DNA of 64,000 nucleotides from DP-19 sp036496285 (GCA_036496285.1 DASXLI010000100.1:4441-68440), one strand, 5' to 3'; positions 8,296-17,297 are shown, counted from the stretch's first letter. Program-made: numbers and translations. Notes: generated by a model not told the origin, from the sequence alone.

Positions 8296-10290
8296 CTACG
8301 GGCCGCTGCAGTCGGGTGGATAGACGGCAAGGGCGGGCACGGCCGCCTGTGTCGCGCAATCGACCTTGAACTCGGTCACGCAATCCACGCAGGTGACGAT
8401 GTCCTGCAATGTGGAGATCGCTCCGCCGCAGGACGATGCGCCCAACGGGGTGACGGCCGGGCAGGTCGGTGCGAAGCCGATCTCGACGGGTGTGGCATCC
8501 GCGGCGCCGCCGCATGCCTTGTCGGCACCGCCGCAGGCTTTGCAGATCGCGGCGATCTTCTTCGACTCGGCCTTGGCGATCGCGCCGGCCGCCTTGCCAT
8601 CGGCCGCCGGGCACATGCCGGTCGCCTTGCCGCTGTTCACCGCTTGCCAGCACTTCGTGAGCGCGGTCGACTTGGCGACGAGGAAGGACGTGGCGGCGCT
8701 GCCGATCGTCGCCTGACACTTGTTCAGCGCCTTCTGCGCCTTGTTCTTCGGGTCAGTGGAGGTGAGCGCGTCGTAGTAGAGGCTGATGGCCTGATCGACC
8801 GCGGCCTCGTCGATACACGTGAGGCACGTGGCGATGGCCGCGCAATCGGTGATCGAGTTGGTGCATGCGCTCCCTTCGATGCCGGGGCACGAGCCGATCG
8901 CCCACCCCGCGTCCGCCAAGGTCACATCGTCGCCGCCCGTTCCGCAGGTCTTGTCCCCGCCTCCGCACGCCTTGCCGATCGCGCCGATCAGCTTCGCTCG
9001 CGCCTTGCCGATCGCGCCCGCGGTCTTCGTCTCGGTGCGACACGTCGTGTTGGCTGGCAGCTTGCCACTCACGATCTTGCCGGCGCATGCCCGCTCCGCC
9101 TGTGCCTCCGCCCGCGCGAGCGCCCCGGATGCGCTGACGATCCCTCCGCGGCACTTGCCGGCGGGCGTGACAGGGTTGACCGTGAACGGGGCGCTATCAC
9201 CGGGGCTCACGTCGTCGCCGCTGGTGCGTGTGGCGGTGAGGACCACGGCGGATTCGGCGTTGGAATACGTCACGCCATCGACGGTGCAGGAGCTCATGCC
9301 GGTCGCGATGGTGCACCCCGGCGTGCCGCCGAGAACGCCGGCGCCGGTCCCGGGCTTGCGCGACAGCGTGACGGCGGTAGGCGCGGACACGTTCACAGGA
9401 GCAGAGGGAACGCCACCTTGCGCTTGCACGACGACGCTGAAGGCGGCACCGACGGTCGGGTTCGCTCCGCCGTTGATGCTCGTCACCGCGAGCGCCGGCG
9501 CCGGTGTCAAGGCGACACCGGAATTGGAGGTGTATGTGACCCCGGAGGGAAGCCCGAGGCTCAGGGTTGCGGTGTGGTCGCACGATGCGCCGTTGCCACA
9601 CGAGATATCCAGGTGAAGATTGAAGTCGGCAGTGTCCGCGGACCCGTGCAGGGCGTAGACGCCGCTGAAGACGAAGCTCGTGGTGGTGCTGTCCAGGATC
9701 TGGCTCGACACCCAATTGGCATTGACCGAGTCGGTCACGGTGGGATTGAGTTGTTCGTTGGCATCGTGATTGACGCTTGCGGACCCGACGAGCAACGTCG
9801 TGATATTCGAGAGCGTGAACGACTGGCCTGTGCTCGATTCGCTGCCGCTGACGTTCAGCGTTACGGTGATATCGGTTTCCATGCCGGGCGCCGCGCCGGC
9901 GATGAGGAAATGGAGTCGATCGCTGATGATCCCCTGAGCGCCGCCGGATCCGAAGTTGGCCGGCCCGGCGTTGGACATCGCCTCCACCGTCCCCGCAGCG
10001 AGATTCGATGACGCGGAGGACATCGCGCTCCCACCTCCACTCGTCGACGTGGCAGAGATGAGTGCGGAAGTCCGGCAGTCGGGGTCGGAGGTGAGGCTAT
10101 CGTACGTCTCGATGTCGGTAGTCGGGTTCTGGCCACCGGGAGGTGTCGACGCCAGGGTCGTGGCGCGGACGAAGACTCGTACGGGATTGCCGCCGAAGCA
10201 GTCGGCCAGTGCGTCGCCGGGAGCCCATCCACCGACCAGAGCGAATGAGAGGGTCGCGGCGAGGGTGCAGCGGAGAGATGTGGTTTTCAT
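8296..10290 (-). CDS. secreted beta-domain protein with two Cys-rich helical modules
   Basis: 664 residues. GGAGATATCG before the ATG at 10290 fixes the start. The signal peptide ends GDALA before DCF. Residues 30 to about 390 are Ser/Thr/Val-rich and beta-like (NVSGSESSTGQSFTLSN; LSLGLPSGVTYTSNSG), with sparse paired Cys. From GKCRGGIVSASGAL the chain becomes helical, rich in Ala, Lys and Cys, in two repeats each carrying KxxxAIGKACGG-DKxCGG and a later CxTCID or CVDCVTEF turn. I recognise no enzyme motif. The Cys-rich modules resemble those ending the SBBP protein and the neighbour at 10486, so the three probably belong to one exported protein set. Confidence 0.7.
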   Translation of the reverse strand: MKTTSLRCTLAATLSFALVGGWAPGDALADCFGGNPVRVFVRATTLASTPPGGQNPTTDIETYDSLTSDPDCRTSALISATSTSGGGSAMSSASSNLAAGTVEAMSNAGPANFGSGGAQGIISDRLHFLIAGAAPGMETDITVTLNVSGSESSTGQSFTLSNITTLLVGSASVNHDANEQLNPTVTDSVNANWVSSQILDSTTTSFVFSGVYALHGSADTADFNLHLDISCGNGASCDHTATLSLGLPSGVTYTSNSGVALTPAPALAVTSINGGANPTVGAAFSVVVQAQGGVPSAPVNVSAPTAVTLSRKPGTGAGVLGGTPGCTIATGMSSCTVDGVTYSNAESAVVLTATRTSGDDVSPGDSAPFTVNPVTPAGKCRGGIVSASGALARAEAQAERACAGKIVSGKLPANTTCRTETKTAGAIGKARAKLIGAIGKACGGGDKTCGTGGDDVTLADAGWAIGSCPGIEGSACTNSITDCAAIATCLTCIDEAAVDQAISLYYDALTSTDPKNKAQKALNKCQATIGSAATSFLVAKSTALTKCWQAVNSGKATGMCPAADGKAAGAIAKAESKKIAAICKACGGADKACGGAADATPVEIGFAPTCPAVTPLGASSCGGAISTLQDIVTCVDCVTEFKVDCATQAAVPALAVYPPDCSGP

Positions 10291-10432
10291 CGATATCTCC
10301 GTTTTCCCGACTCTCCATTTGTCGACATTGGGAGCTCGGTGCGCGGACGTTCGCACGATGGCGCTCGGTCGTCGAGGTGAAAATCGACGGAGTCGGTCCT
10401 GCGATCAGGATCCGGACGCAAGAAGACACGAA

Positions 10433-10451
10433 CTGCCCCATCTTGGGGCAG
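10433..10451 (-). terminator. hairpin downstream of the Cys-repeat gene
   Basis: CTGCCCC (10433-10439), a five-base loop, then GGGGCAG (10445-10451). Read on the minus strand it follows the stop of the 10486-11607 gene and is followed by TTCGTGTCTTCTT, moderately T-rich, so it may be an intrinsic terminator. Confidence 0.55.
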
Positions 10452-10485
10452 CTCCGGAGCAGGCGGCCGGTCTATGCGCAGCCGA

Positions 10486-11607
10486 TCAAGGACAACCCGG
10501 ACCCGACGGATCGAGGTGGCACGTGATGTCGTGTCCGAACTGCTCGGCCGCCGATTGCAATGTCGGTGCATCGTCGATCGCACACCCGACGTTGCGCGTG
10601 GCGAGCTTCGGCATGCAGCTGATCAGGGCCGTGGAATTGAACTTCGACTCGGCCTTCAGCATGCATTTCGGATCGAGGGGAATGCTCTTCGCCTCCGCCT
10701 TTGCGAGGCACTTCATCACGGCGACGGTCAATTTCTCGACGCACACCTTCTTGCCGGCGGAGCACGGATCGACGACCGGTGCAGGGTAGGTCGGATCCAC
10801 TGTCGTGACGATCGAGCCGACGAACGTATCGACGCTGCTCTTGACGGTTGCGGTATCGTCATTGGTGAAGCAGCTGCCCTCCGCCGCCCGCTCGAGCTTC
10901 TCGAAGCAGCCGTTGTCCGGGAAGGCGCCGCCGTCGAACTTCGCACCACCTTTGTCGAGGCACGCCGGATCGGGCGGACCCAACGCCTTCAGCTCCGCCT
11001 TGGCGTGGCACTTGAGCCAATACTCGGCGAGCTTCGCCGTGCAGCCGATCTTCTTGTAGGCGCACTTGTACGGCGTGATCGGGCACAGGCATGGACGGTC
11101 CCCGTCCGGCGCACCGCACTTTCCGGGACAGAGATGGTCATCCGTTCCGTCGCACGTTTCGATCGACAGGTCGGCGACGTTGTTGCCGCAGACCGCGCAC
11201 CTGCAGTCGGAGGAGCACAGCCCGGGGCACGCGGCGTCGTTGCCGGTCTCGCACTCCTCGGTCGGCTGGTTGATGACGCCGTCGCCGCAGTACGCGCACG
11301 CACATGGAAACGCGTCGCTCGGGCCCTGGCAGAGGCCGGGACACGCAGTGTCGTCGGTGCCGTCGCACTCCTCGACGCCCGGCGCGGTGACGTTGTCGCC
11401 GCAGACGGCGCACGTGCAGTCGTCGGCGCACGCAGTCGGGCACGCGGAATCGTCGAAATCGGGCTCGCACTGCTCCGGTGGCTCCAGCACCCCGTCGTCG
11501 CACACCTGGGCGTGCACGGGCGTGGCCGATCGTGCGAGAAGGAAGATGAGCGCGAACGCTGCGGCGCAGACGGCGCGGGAACTGCCGAACGGGCGGGTCG
11601 AGGTCAT
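10486..11607 (-). CDS. secreted protein with Myxococcus-type cysteine repeats
   Basis: 373 residues, start supported by GGGGAAGTTC before the ATG at 11607. The signal peptide ends TPVHAQ before VCDDG. Residues 35-165 hold four repeats of the form C-G-D-x-V-x4-EECDG-TDD-ACPGLC, the short Cys repeat common in myxobacterial and other deltaproteobacterial surface proteins (DUF4215-like). From about residue 175 there is a helical Cys/Lys/Ala-rich part with two related segments (LKCHAKAELKALGPPDPACLDK and VMKCLAKAEAKSIPLDPKC). It is probably extracellular and disulfide-bonded. It is followed by a hairpin and preceded by a candidate promoter. Function unknown. Confidence 0.75.
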   Translation of the reverse strand: MTSTRPFGSSRAVCAAAFALIFLLARSATPVHAQVCDDGVLEPPEQCEPDFDDSACPTACADDCTCAVCGDNVTAPGVEECDGTDDTACPGLCQGPSDAFPCACAYCGDGVINQPTEECETGNDAACPGLCSSDCRCAVCGNNVADLSIETCDGTDDHLCPGKCGAPDGDRPCLCPITPYKCAYKKIGCTAKLAEYWLKCHAKAELKALGPPDPACLDKGGAKFDGGAFPDNGCFEKLERAAEGSCFTNDDTATVKSSVDTFVGSIVTTVDPTYPAPVVDPCSAGKKVCVEKLTVAVMKCLAKAEAKSIPLDPKCMLKAESKFNSTALISCMPKLATRNVGCAIDDAPTLQSAAEQFGHDITCHLDPSGPGCP

Positions 11608-11663
11608 GAACTTCCCCTTCGCCGGTGCATGCCGCCGGCTCTGCGAACGTGAGGCCTACCTCC

Positions 11664-11692
11664 CTGGTAGTGCTATCTCCGGCGGGGGTCAA
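11664..11692 (-). promoter_or_regulatory. candidate sigma-70 type promoter of the Cys-repeat gene
   Basis: On the minus strand TTGACC (11687-11692) and TACCAG (11664-11669) are 17 bases apart, giving a leader of about 50 bases to the ATG at 11607. Pattern match only. Confidence 0.3.
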
Positions 11693-11764
11693 CGAAAAAG
11701 GCATCCGCCAGCCGTGGCAACACAACTGAGGGGCGCGACCAGAATTCCCTATGAATCCGAGCAC

Positions 11765-12547
11765 ATGAGACGGAGGGCTCGCTTGGGGGCCGTCGTCATC
11801 GGTCTGTACCTCGCGCTGGCCTATCTGGTCGCGCCTGTTTTCTGGCGCCACTACGAGCACCTGCCGGCGATGGAAAGCATGCCGACGACGACGCGTGCGC
11901 CCGACGGACTACCGGGTGACGCGCTGAACGTGGCGCTGATCGGCAGCGAGGCCGAGGTCCAACGTGCCTTCGTCGCTGCCGGGTGGGTTCCGGCCGACCC
12001 GATCACACTGCGTAGCAGCCTGGGGATCGCCGAGAGCGTCATTCTCGACCACCCCGATGCAACCGCGCCGATGAGCGATCTCCTCCTGTTCGGCCGGCGG
12101 CAGGACCTGGCCTTCGAGAAGGACGTGGGAGGGAGTGCACGGCAGCGCAATCACGTCCGTTTCTGGCGCAGCGACCTCCCTGTCGCAGAAGATCGGCCGG
12201 TGTGGATCGGCGCCGCAACGTTCGACCGCAGCGTGGGCCTCAGTCGCACGACCGGATAGCTCACGCACCATATCGGCCGCGATATCGACGCCGAGCGCGA
12301 CACGCTGATGCACGATCTCGATACGGCAGGCCGGCTCTCCACGCTCTACGAGGTCACCGGCATCGGCCCGACCCCGAACGGGCGCAACGGCGGTGGTGAT
12401 GGTTACTTCACAGACGGCGAGCTCGCCGTCGGGGTGTTGGCGCCGGAGAGTCAGGTAGGGACGGGGCCGGCGGCCGTGCTCGAAAGTCCGACGCCGGTCG
12501 TGATCAAGAATCAGTTCTGGGTCTGGCTGCGCCCGCTGCTCGAATAG
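11765..12547 (+). pseudogene. second LssY C-terminal domain protein, interrupted by an in-frame amber codon
   Basis: Read from ATG 11765 the frame gives an N-terminal membrane anchor (AVVIGLYLALAYLVAPVFW) and an LssY domain (NVALIGSEAEVQRAFVAAGW, DLLLFGRRQDLAFEK, RNHVRFWRSDLP, PVWIGAATFDRSVGLS). A TAG at 12257-12259 stops it after RTTG. The same frame resumes at once with LTHHIGRDIDAERD, which aligns with IVTHEVDPDVDEARA of the intact copy at 174-1427, and runs to the natural stop at 12547. One C-to-T change (CAG to TAG) explains the break. The truncated product would lack the last third of the domain. Readthrough or sequence error remain possible. Confidence 0.72.
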
Positions 12548-12556
12548 GGGGAACGG

Positions 12557-13093
12557 TCATGCGCGCGGTGCTGCTGGCGCCGCTGCTTCGCCGCCTTCGA
12601 GCGCACGGGCAAGCGCGGATGCGTCCCGCACGTACTCGGTCGCGACGGGTTGCAGCTCACGCAGGCGCAGCACCGTCACCTCGCCGGCGCGGTGCGGAAA
12701 ACGCGTCGCCATTGCGGCGTCGTCGATCAGCAGCACCCGGTACGCGTACGAGCGCATCCGCGGCAGCGCGAAGAGCGTGGTGATGACGCGCGGCATGCCG
12801 TGGATGTCGGCGATGAAGGCGGCGCGATGACCGGGCAGGTAGTCCGCGGGGCGCGCGCCGAGAAGGGCGTTGACGATCTTGTTGCCGGCCATGTCGGCGG
12901 CGAAGACTATGGTGGTGGTGTCGGGCGCGAGGGCGTGTACCTCGCCGTGCTGGTCGTGGAGACGAAGGTCCGCGAACGACGGCGACGGCTGGGGCGGTGG
13001 CGGTGACGGAGGCTCCGTGAACGCCGGCGCCGCGAGGAGCAGCGCTGTCAGCAGTACCGCATGGCACATCTGGTGGACGCCTGTCTTCGCCAT
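12557..13093 (-). CDS. small secreted protein, thioredoxin-like fold suspected
   Basis: 178 residues with a signal peptide (AVLLTALLLAAPAFT) and a proline-rich linker (EPPSPPPPQPSPS). The body starts FADLRLHDQHGEVHAL and continues TTTIVFAADMAGNKIV, a pattern like the first strand-helix of thioredoxin-fold proteins, but no CxxC is present and the domain has no Cys at all. IADIHGMPRVITTLFALPRMR is the most distinctive segment. I do not recognise a named family. The ATG at 13093 has a GGAGG rather far upstream (16 bases), so the start may be slightly wrong. The stop sits 9 bases from that of the broken LssY gene, tail to tail. Confidence 0.55.
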   Translation of the reverse strand: MAKTGVHQMCHAVLLTALLLAAPAFTEPPSPPPPQPSPSFADLRLHDQHGEVHALAPDTTTIVFAADMAGNKIVNALLGARPADYLPGHRAAFIADIHGMPRVITTLFALPRMRSYAYRVLLIDDAAMATRFPHRAGEVTVLRLRELQPVATEYVRDASALARALEGGEAAAPAAPRA

Positions 13094-13156
13094 CGCTCGT
13101 ACTTGCCTTCCTCCGCTCGTTGCCGCAACCCTCGCGGGCCATGGTGTTGATCTCAC

Positions 13157-14356
13157 ATGACCCGCATCGCGATACTCTCGTTCACCGCGCTCGCCGCCCT
13201 GACGACTGCGACGCTCGCGACCTCCGCCCGCGCCGACGACGTCACCGCCGTGATCGCGGGCGGCACGCTGAAGATCAAGGGCGACACCGACGCGAACAAC
13301 ATCGCACTCGACCAGGCAGCGCTCGGCGCCAACCAGATCCGCGTGACCGGGACGGGAACGACGATCAACGGCACGGTGGGACCGGTCGTATTGAGCAACT
13401 TCACCGGCGGCATCGCCGTCGACCTCGGCGCCGGCGACGACATACTGACGCTCGATAGCATCACGAGTCACGGCGCCGTGAAGCTCGCCCTGGGTCCCGG
13501 CGACGACACCGTGACGCTCAATGCCGCGACCGTCGACGAGGCGATCGCCGTCGACCTTGGTGGCGGAAACAACGCGCTCCAGGTCTGCGGCGTCACCGTC
13601 GACAAGGGCATCACCATGAAGGTGGGGGCCGGCACGGGCATCGGCCGGAGCGCGACGTGCGGCTCGACGACCGCCAACGGGAACGGCAGCGTGCTCGTGA
13701 TCGACGGCATCACCGTCGGGACGAACCTCGTTTTGAAGGGAAGCAAGACCGCCGAGACCGTGGTGCTGAACGAGCCTACGATCAACGGGAAGTCGTCGCT
13801 CTCGCTCGGCGGCGGCTCCGACGCGCTCTCCATCTGCGAGGCGACCATGGTCAAATCCCTCAGCGTGAAGCTCGGGGGCGGCGCGTCCTTCACGGCGCAG
13901 GCGCAATGCGGTACTGCGCTCGCGAGCTCGAACGGCGGCAACGCCCTCGTCATCGCGGCCTCGGACATCGACGACAGCTTCACGCTGAAGGGCAGCGCTG
14001 GTCCGGACTCGACTGTCCTGAAGGACACCAACGTCGGCCTGAGCTCGAAGGTGGATCTCGGTCAGGGGACGAACGGCATCCTCATCGACGGCGGTCTGAC
14101 GGGCGAGTCCCTCACCATCAAGTCCGGCAAGGGCATCGACGCTGTGACGGTCAGCAATGCCGGCATTGGGGCGAACCTCACCGTCAGCGCCGGCGCAGGG
14201 AACAACGTCGTCGTGGTCAGCGGCACGACCAACATCGGGAAGAACCTCGCCGTGAAGACCGGCAACGACAACGACACGATCAACACGACCGGCGCCGTCG
14301 TGCAGGGCACCACGAAGATCCAGCACGGCAAGGGGAACGACTCGATCACGCCCTGA
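13157..14356 (+). CDS. secreted solenoid-like repeat protein
   Basis: 399 residues, signal peptide ending TSARA before DDVTAV. The rest is a run of short strands in an irregular repeat of 20-25 residues, with turns such as LGAGDDILTL, LGPGDDTVTL, LGGGNNALQV, LGGGSDALSI, AGAGNNVVVV and TGNDNDTINT. The GxGDD/N turns resemble haemolysin-type calcium-binding repeats, but the consensus is looser. Two units carry Cys pairs (LQVCG and SATCG; LSICE and QAQCG) spaced alike, suggesting a larger repeat of about 90 residues. Probably an extracellular beta-helix; calcium binding is a guess. No enzyme signature seen. Confidence 0.68.
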   Translation: MTRIAILSFTALAALTTATLATSARADDVTAVIAGGTLKIKGDTDANNIALDQAALGANQIRVTGTGTTINGTVGPVVLSNFTGGIAVDLGAGDDILTLDSITSHGAVKLALGPGDDTVTLNAATVDEAIAVDLGGGNNALQVCGVTVDKGITMKVGAGTGIGRSATCGSTTANGNGSVLVIDGITVGTNLVLKGSKTAETVVLNEPTINGKSSLSLGGGSDALSICEATMVKSLSVKLGGGASFTAQAQCGTALASSNGGNALVIAASDIDDSFTLKGSAGPDSTVLKDTNVGLSSKVDLGQGTNGILIDGGLTGESLTIKSGKGIDAVTVSNAGIGANLTVSAGAGNNVVVVSGTTNIGKNLAVKTGNDNDTINTTGAVVQGTTKIQHGKGNDSITP

Positions 14357-14794
14357 GGTGGGATCACGCGGGGTGCTTGCGTGCGGTCGTACGGCGCGCG
14401 AGCCCCCAAGACCTCCGCCAGGATCACGGGCTCCTCTTGAATTCACGGAGATGGTCCGGGACCTGGAGTCCGAGGCCGAGATCTGAGACGCGCTGCGGAG
14501 CTAGGCGACGCCGTGCACGGCGGACCGCGACGCTTTGCGCATTCTTGATCAGCGGCCGACTACTGACCTTGCATCATCCCGGGCCCGCCCATAGCGGGCG
14601 GCATGAAGAACTCGCCAGGCATGGTCACGTCACCGAGCGCGACGACGCGCGCGGGGTCAGCAGTGGCCGCGAACCCGAGCCGGCTCGCGCTGCAACAATG
14701 GGCGGGTGCATCTCGCTCATTCGTGATACGGTGCGGCACCCCTCACGAAGCAGGCGCACGCCGCGTCCCCGGGGCGAAGATGGAGGCATCGAAG
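14357..14794. other. intergenic stretch without a recognisable gene
   Basis: Between the repeat-protein stop and the desaturase start. I see no credible coding frame, tRNA or mobile-element end. It holds a small hairpin, GCCCGC (14583-14588), loop CCATA, GCGGGC (14594-14599). The frame of the downstream desaturase is open back to 14603 but its composition there is not protein-like. Confidence 0.5.
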
Positions 14795-15970
14795 ATGGAA
14801 GCGACGAGCGACGTCCGCCGGCACGGCATCACGCGGGTGAATTGGGTCACCGCGCTGTTCCTACTGTTCACCCCGCTCGTGGCGCTCGTTTGGGGCGTCG
14901 CGTACGTCCGCACGACGAGTGTGCGGGCCGTCGAGGTCGCCGCGTTCGTGTTCTACGTCTGCGCAACCGGCTTCAGCATCACCACCGGGTACCATCGGCT
15001 CTTCGCCCACCGCTCCTACGAATGCTCGCGGGTCGTGAAGATCGTCTACTTGCTGTTCGGTGCGGCGGCCTTCCAGCATTCCGTCCTGACGTGGTGCTCG
15101 GATCACCGGCGGCACCACAAGCACCTCGACGATGACGCCGACCCGTACAACATCCGGCGCGGCTTCTTCTGGGCGCACATGGGCTGGCTTCTGGTGACCG
15201 ACCACAGGGAGCGGCAGGACCTGTCGAACGTCGGCGATCTCATGGCCGATCCCTGGATCCGTTTTCAGCACCGCTTCTACCTCCCGATCGCGGTGGTGAT
15301 GGGTTTCGGCGTGCCCTTCGCGTTCGGATGGGCGGTCGGTTACCCGTGGGGGTGCGTGCTGTGGGCAGGACTGTTCCGGGTGGTGCTGGTGCATCACTCG
15401 ACCTTCCTCGTGAACTCGCTGGCGCACACGCTCGGGCGGCGGCCCTACGTGCGGACGGTGTCGGCACGCGACAGCGTCGTTACCGCACTGCTCACGTTCG
15501 GCGAGGGCTACCACAACTTCCACCACCGCTTTGCATCGGACTACCGCAACGGCGTTGGGCGTAGCGCCTGGGATCCGAGCAAGTGGCTGATCCGGACCCT
15601 CGAGATGGTCGGGCTCGCCTCGAACCTGCGGCGTGTGCCGCGCGAGCGCATCATCGCGGCTCGGCTGCAATGCGAGTTGCAGCGGCTTCTCCAGCACCTG
15701 AGCGGGCGACCCGAGCTGGCCGTGACGCACCTGCGCGAGCGTTGCGCCAGCGTGGCGGCGAGCGTCGAGCGCGCTGCCTCGGAGCTCGGCCGTCGCGAGC
15801 ACGCGCTGGCAGCGGCCCGCGCGCAACAGGGTCAGGGGCACCGTAGCCGACTGAAGCAGCTGCGAATGGAGCTACGGGCTGCGCGCCTCGAGCTGCGGGC
15901 CGCACACCTGCGATGGCGAGTCACGCTCTCCGACCTCTCGGGTGGTCGGCTCGCTCAGCCGACGTCGTAG
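14795..15970 (+). CDS. membrane fatty-acid (acyl-CoA delta-9 type) desaturase
   Basis: 391 residues from ATG 14795, chosen because GGAGG lies eight bases upstream; ATG 14780 in the same frame is the alternative. The three histidine boxes of di-iron acyl desaturases are present: HRLFAH, HRRHHKH and the C-terminal YHNFHH. Two long hydrophobic hairpins surround them, so it is an inner-membrane enzyme that inserts a cis double bond using O2 and an electron donor. The last 100 residues are unusual: a charged Arg/Leu/Ala-rich coiled coil (QCELQRLLQHL; RLKQLRMELRAARLELRAAHLR) not part of the catalytic domain. It converges on a response regulator gene with two bases between the stops. Confidence 0.87.
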   Translation: MEATSDVRRHGITRVNWVTALFLLFTPLVALVWGVAYVRTTSVRAVEVAAFVFYVCATGFSITTGYHRLFAHRSYECSRVVKIVYLLFGAAAFQHSVLTWCSDHRRHHKHLDDDADPYNIRRGFFWAHMGWLLVTDHRERQDLSNVGDLMADPWIRFQHRFYLPIAVVMGFGVPFAFGWAVGYPWGCVLWAGLFRVVLVHHSTFLVNSLAHTLGRRPYVRTVSARDSVVTALLTFGEGYHNFHHRFASDYRNGVGRSAWDPSKWLIRTLEMVGLASNLRRVPRERIIAARLQCELQRLLQHLSGRPELAVTHLRERCASVAASVERAASELGRREHALAAARAQQGQGHRSRLKQLRMELRAARLELRAAHLRWRVTLSDLSGGRLAQPTS

Positions 15971-15972
15971 CG

Positions 15973-16374
15973 CTACGCGACTGCCGTCGTCCGCGTGCAC
16001 AACTGTGGAATCGCGGCCACGAGCCGCGCGACATCGATCGGCTTCGGCAGGTAGAGCGCCGCTTCGAGCTCCCGCGCGTGGCGCGGAAGGTCGCTGATAC
16101 CCGACACGAGGATCACGGGGATGTCGCGCACCTTGCGGTCGGCGAGTTGCGCGCGCCGGAAGGCCTGGCCGCTCAATCCGTCCATCATCAGATCGAGCAG
16201 AATGATGCACGGAGGCGGTTCGCGATGAACCAAGCTGAGCGCCTCGGCGCCGGTTGCTGCGCAGAGCACGGCATGCCCCTCCGCGTCGAGCAACGCTTCC
16301 GTCGCTTCGCGAGTGATGGTGTCGTCTTCAACGACGAGAACGACGTGCGCGTGAGGCTGCGGGGGCAACAGCAT
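15973..16374 (-). CDS. single-domain response regulator (CheY-like receiver)
   Basis: 133 residues, essentially one receiver domain: acidic pair VVEDD near residue 16, phospho-acceptor in IILLDLMMDG, VILVSG for the conserved Thr/Ser strand, and YLPKPID for the invariant Lys. No output domain, so it acts by protein contact or within a phosphorelay. No histidine kinase is encoded nearby. Confidence 0.85.
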   Translation of the reverse strand: MLLPPQPHAHVVLVVEDDTITREATEALLDAEGHAVLCAATGAEALSLVHREPPPCIILLDLMMDGLSGQAFRRAQLADRKVRDIPVILVSGISDLPRHARELEAALYLPKPIDVARLVAAIPQLCTRTTAVA

Positions 16375-16528
16375 CGGATCGGGATGCTACATGGTAGCCC
16401 CGTCGAGAACCAGCGATCCGATTGCGTGTGTGGGCCAGCGGCAACGCCTCGCGTCGTTGCATGCCCGGCCACGCGGCGTAGTATGCGTCATGAGGGCGGG
16501 TCCGGCGTGATGCTGCACGCTGTCCCAC

Positions 16529-17029
16529 TCACGGCGTCCCTGCGGGAACCTTGACTCTCCGGTTCCCCGCGCGGCTCCGCCGGCCCCGCGCTCCTTTCGC
16601 CGGCTGCGCCGTGTTCTGTTCACGAGCGCGCGATGCTGATCCGGCTTTGGGGCGGCGGGTCCCTCGGAGGGGCGGGACCGGGACCACGTGAACGTGGCCG
16701 CCGCGGATGCCTCGCCGAATGTCCAGCCGCGCCAACAGCGCTTCGAGCTCCTGCTGGTCCGTCGTTGCAACGCCGATGAAGAACAGGATGCTGCTGCGGT
16801 GGCGGGTGCGACGTTGGGAAAAAAAGAGCAACCGCTCATGGCAACGCGCACTGCGAAGATCGCGGCGGGTGATCGTCTCCCCGTAGATCATCCGCCGCCG
16901 TCCGGGGCTGATGCGGACCATCTCCGGGACTGGAACGCCGGTCAGGGGGCCTACGCAGGAATATCCGAGTTGCGTGACGTGGACCTCGAGTGCCCGTTGC
17001 AAGCGCCGACGTGTCGGAGAATCAGCCAT
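16529..17029 (-). CDS. small conserved-looking hypothetical protein
   Basis: 166 residues, not assigned to a family. The first 110 residues look like a real domain: MADSPTRRRLQRALEVHV, GETITRRDLRSARCHERLLFFSQRR, SSILFFIGVATTDQQELEALL and GGHVHVVPVPP. The last 45 residues are Arg/Ala/Gly-rich and low-complexity. AGGACAC before the ATG at 17029 is a modest ribosome site. It is divergent from the tiny gene at 17148. The residue pattern favours a genuine gene over an antisense shadow, but the function cannot be guessed. Confidence 0.5.
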   Translation of the reverse strand: MADSPTRRRLQRALEVHVTQLGYSCVGPLTGVPVPEMVRISPGRRRMIYGETITRRDLRSARCHERLLFFSQRRTRHRSSILFFIGVATTDQQELEALLARLDIRRGIRGGHVHVVPVPPLRGTRRPKAGSASRAREQNTAQPAKGARGRRSRAGNRRVKVPAGTP

Positions 17030-17147
17030 CGTGTCCTGGCGAGTCTACCGGGGCCCTGGTTCGGGGACAATGAATCGTCGAGCATGTGGGCAGTTGCCAT
17101 TCCGCGGCGTCCCTGCGAGCCTCGTCAAACGACGGGGGGAGACGACC

Positions 17148-17288
17148 ATGGGAGACAAGTCACCAAAGTCGAAGGAGCGGGATCAGAAGAAGCGCAACGC
17201 CGCCACAACCAAGAACACAGAAGCGGCGAGAGCGAAGCAAGCAGGGCAGAGCCAGTATCAGCGGCCCTCGACGAAGGGGAAGGGCTAA
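17148..17288 (+). CDS. tiny lysine-rich protein (46 aa)
   Basis: 46 residues starting MGDKSPKSKERDQKKRNAA and ending STKGKG, extremely rich in Lys, Arg, Gln and Ala. GGGGGGAG seven bases before the ATG at 17148 is one of the best ribosome sites in the window. Very short basic proteins with an MGDKSPKSK start are annotated in many bacterial genomes without function. Nucleic-acid binding is plausible from composition only. It is followed after nine bases by another small gene. Confidence 0.7.
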   Translation: MGDKSPKSKERDQKKRNAATTKNTEAARAKQAGQSQYQRPSTKGKG

Positions 17289-17297
17289 GGCGCGCCG

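Noticed and set aside
14450..14485. Short coding-like remnant (VRDLESEAEI) before the first desaturase
   Set aside because: Eleven codons without upstream context or a recognisable family; it could be chance.
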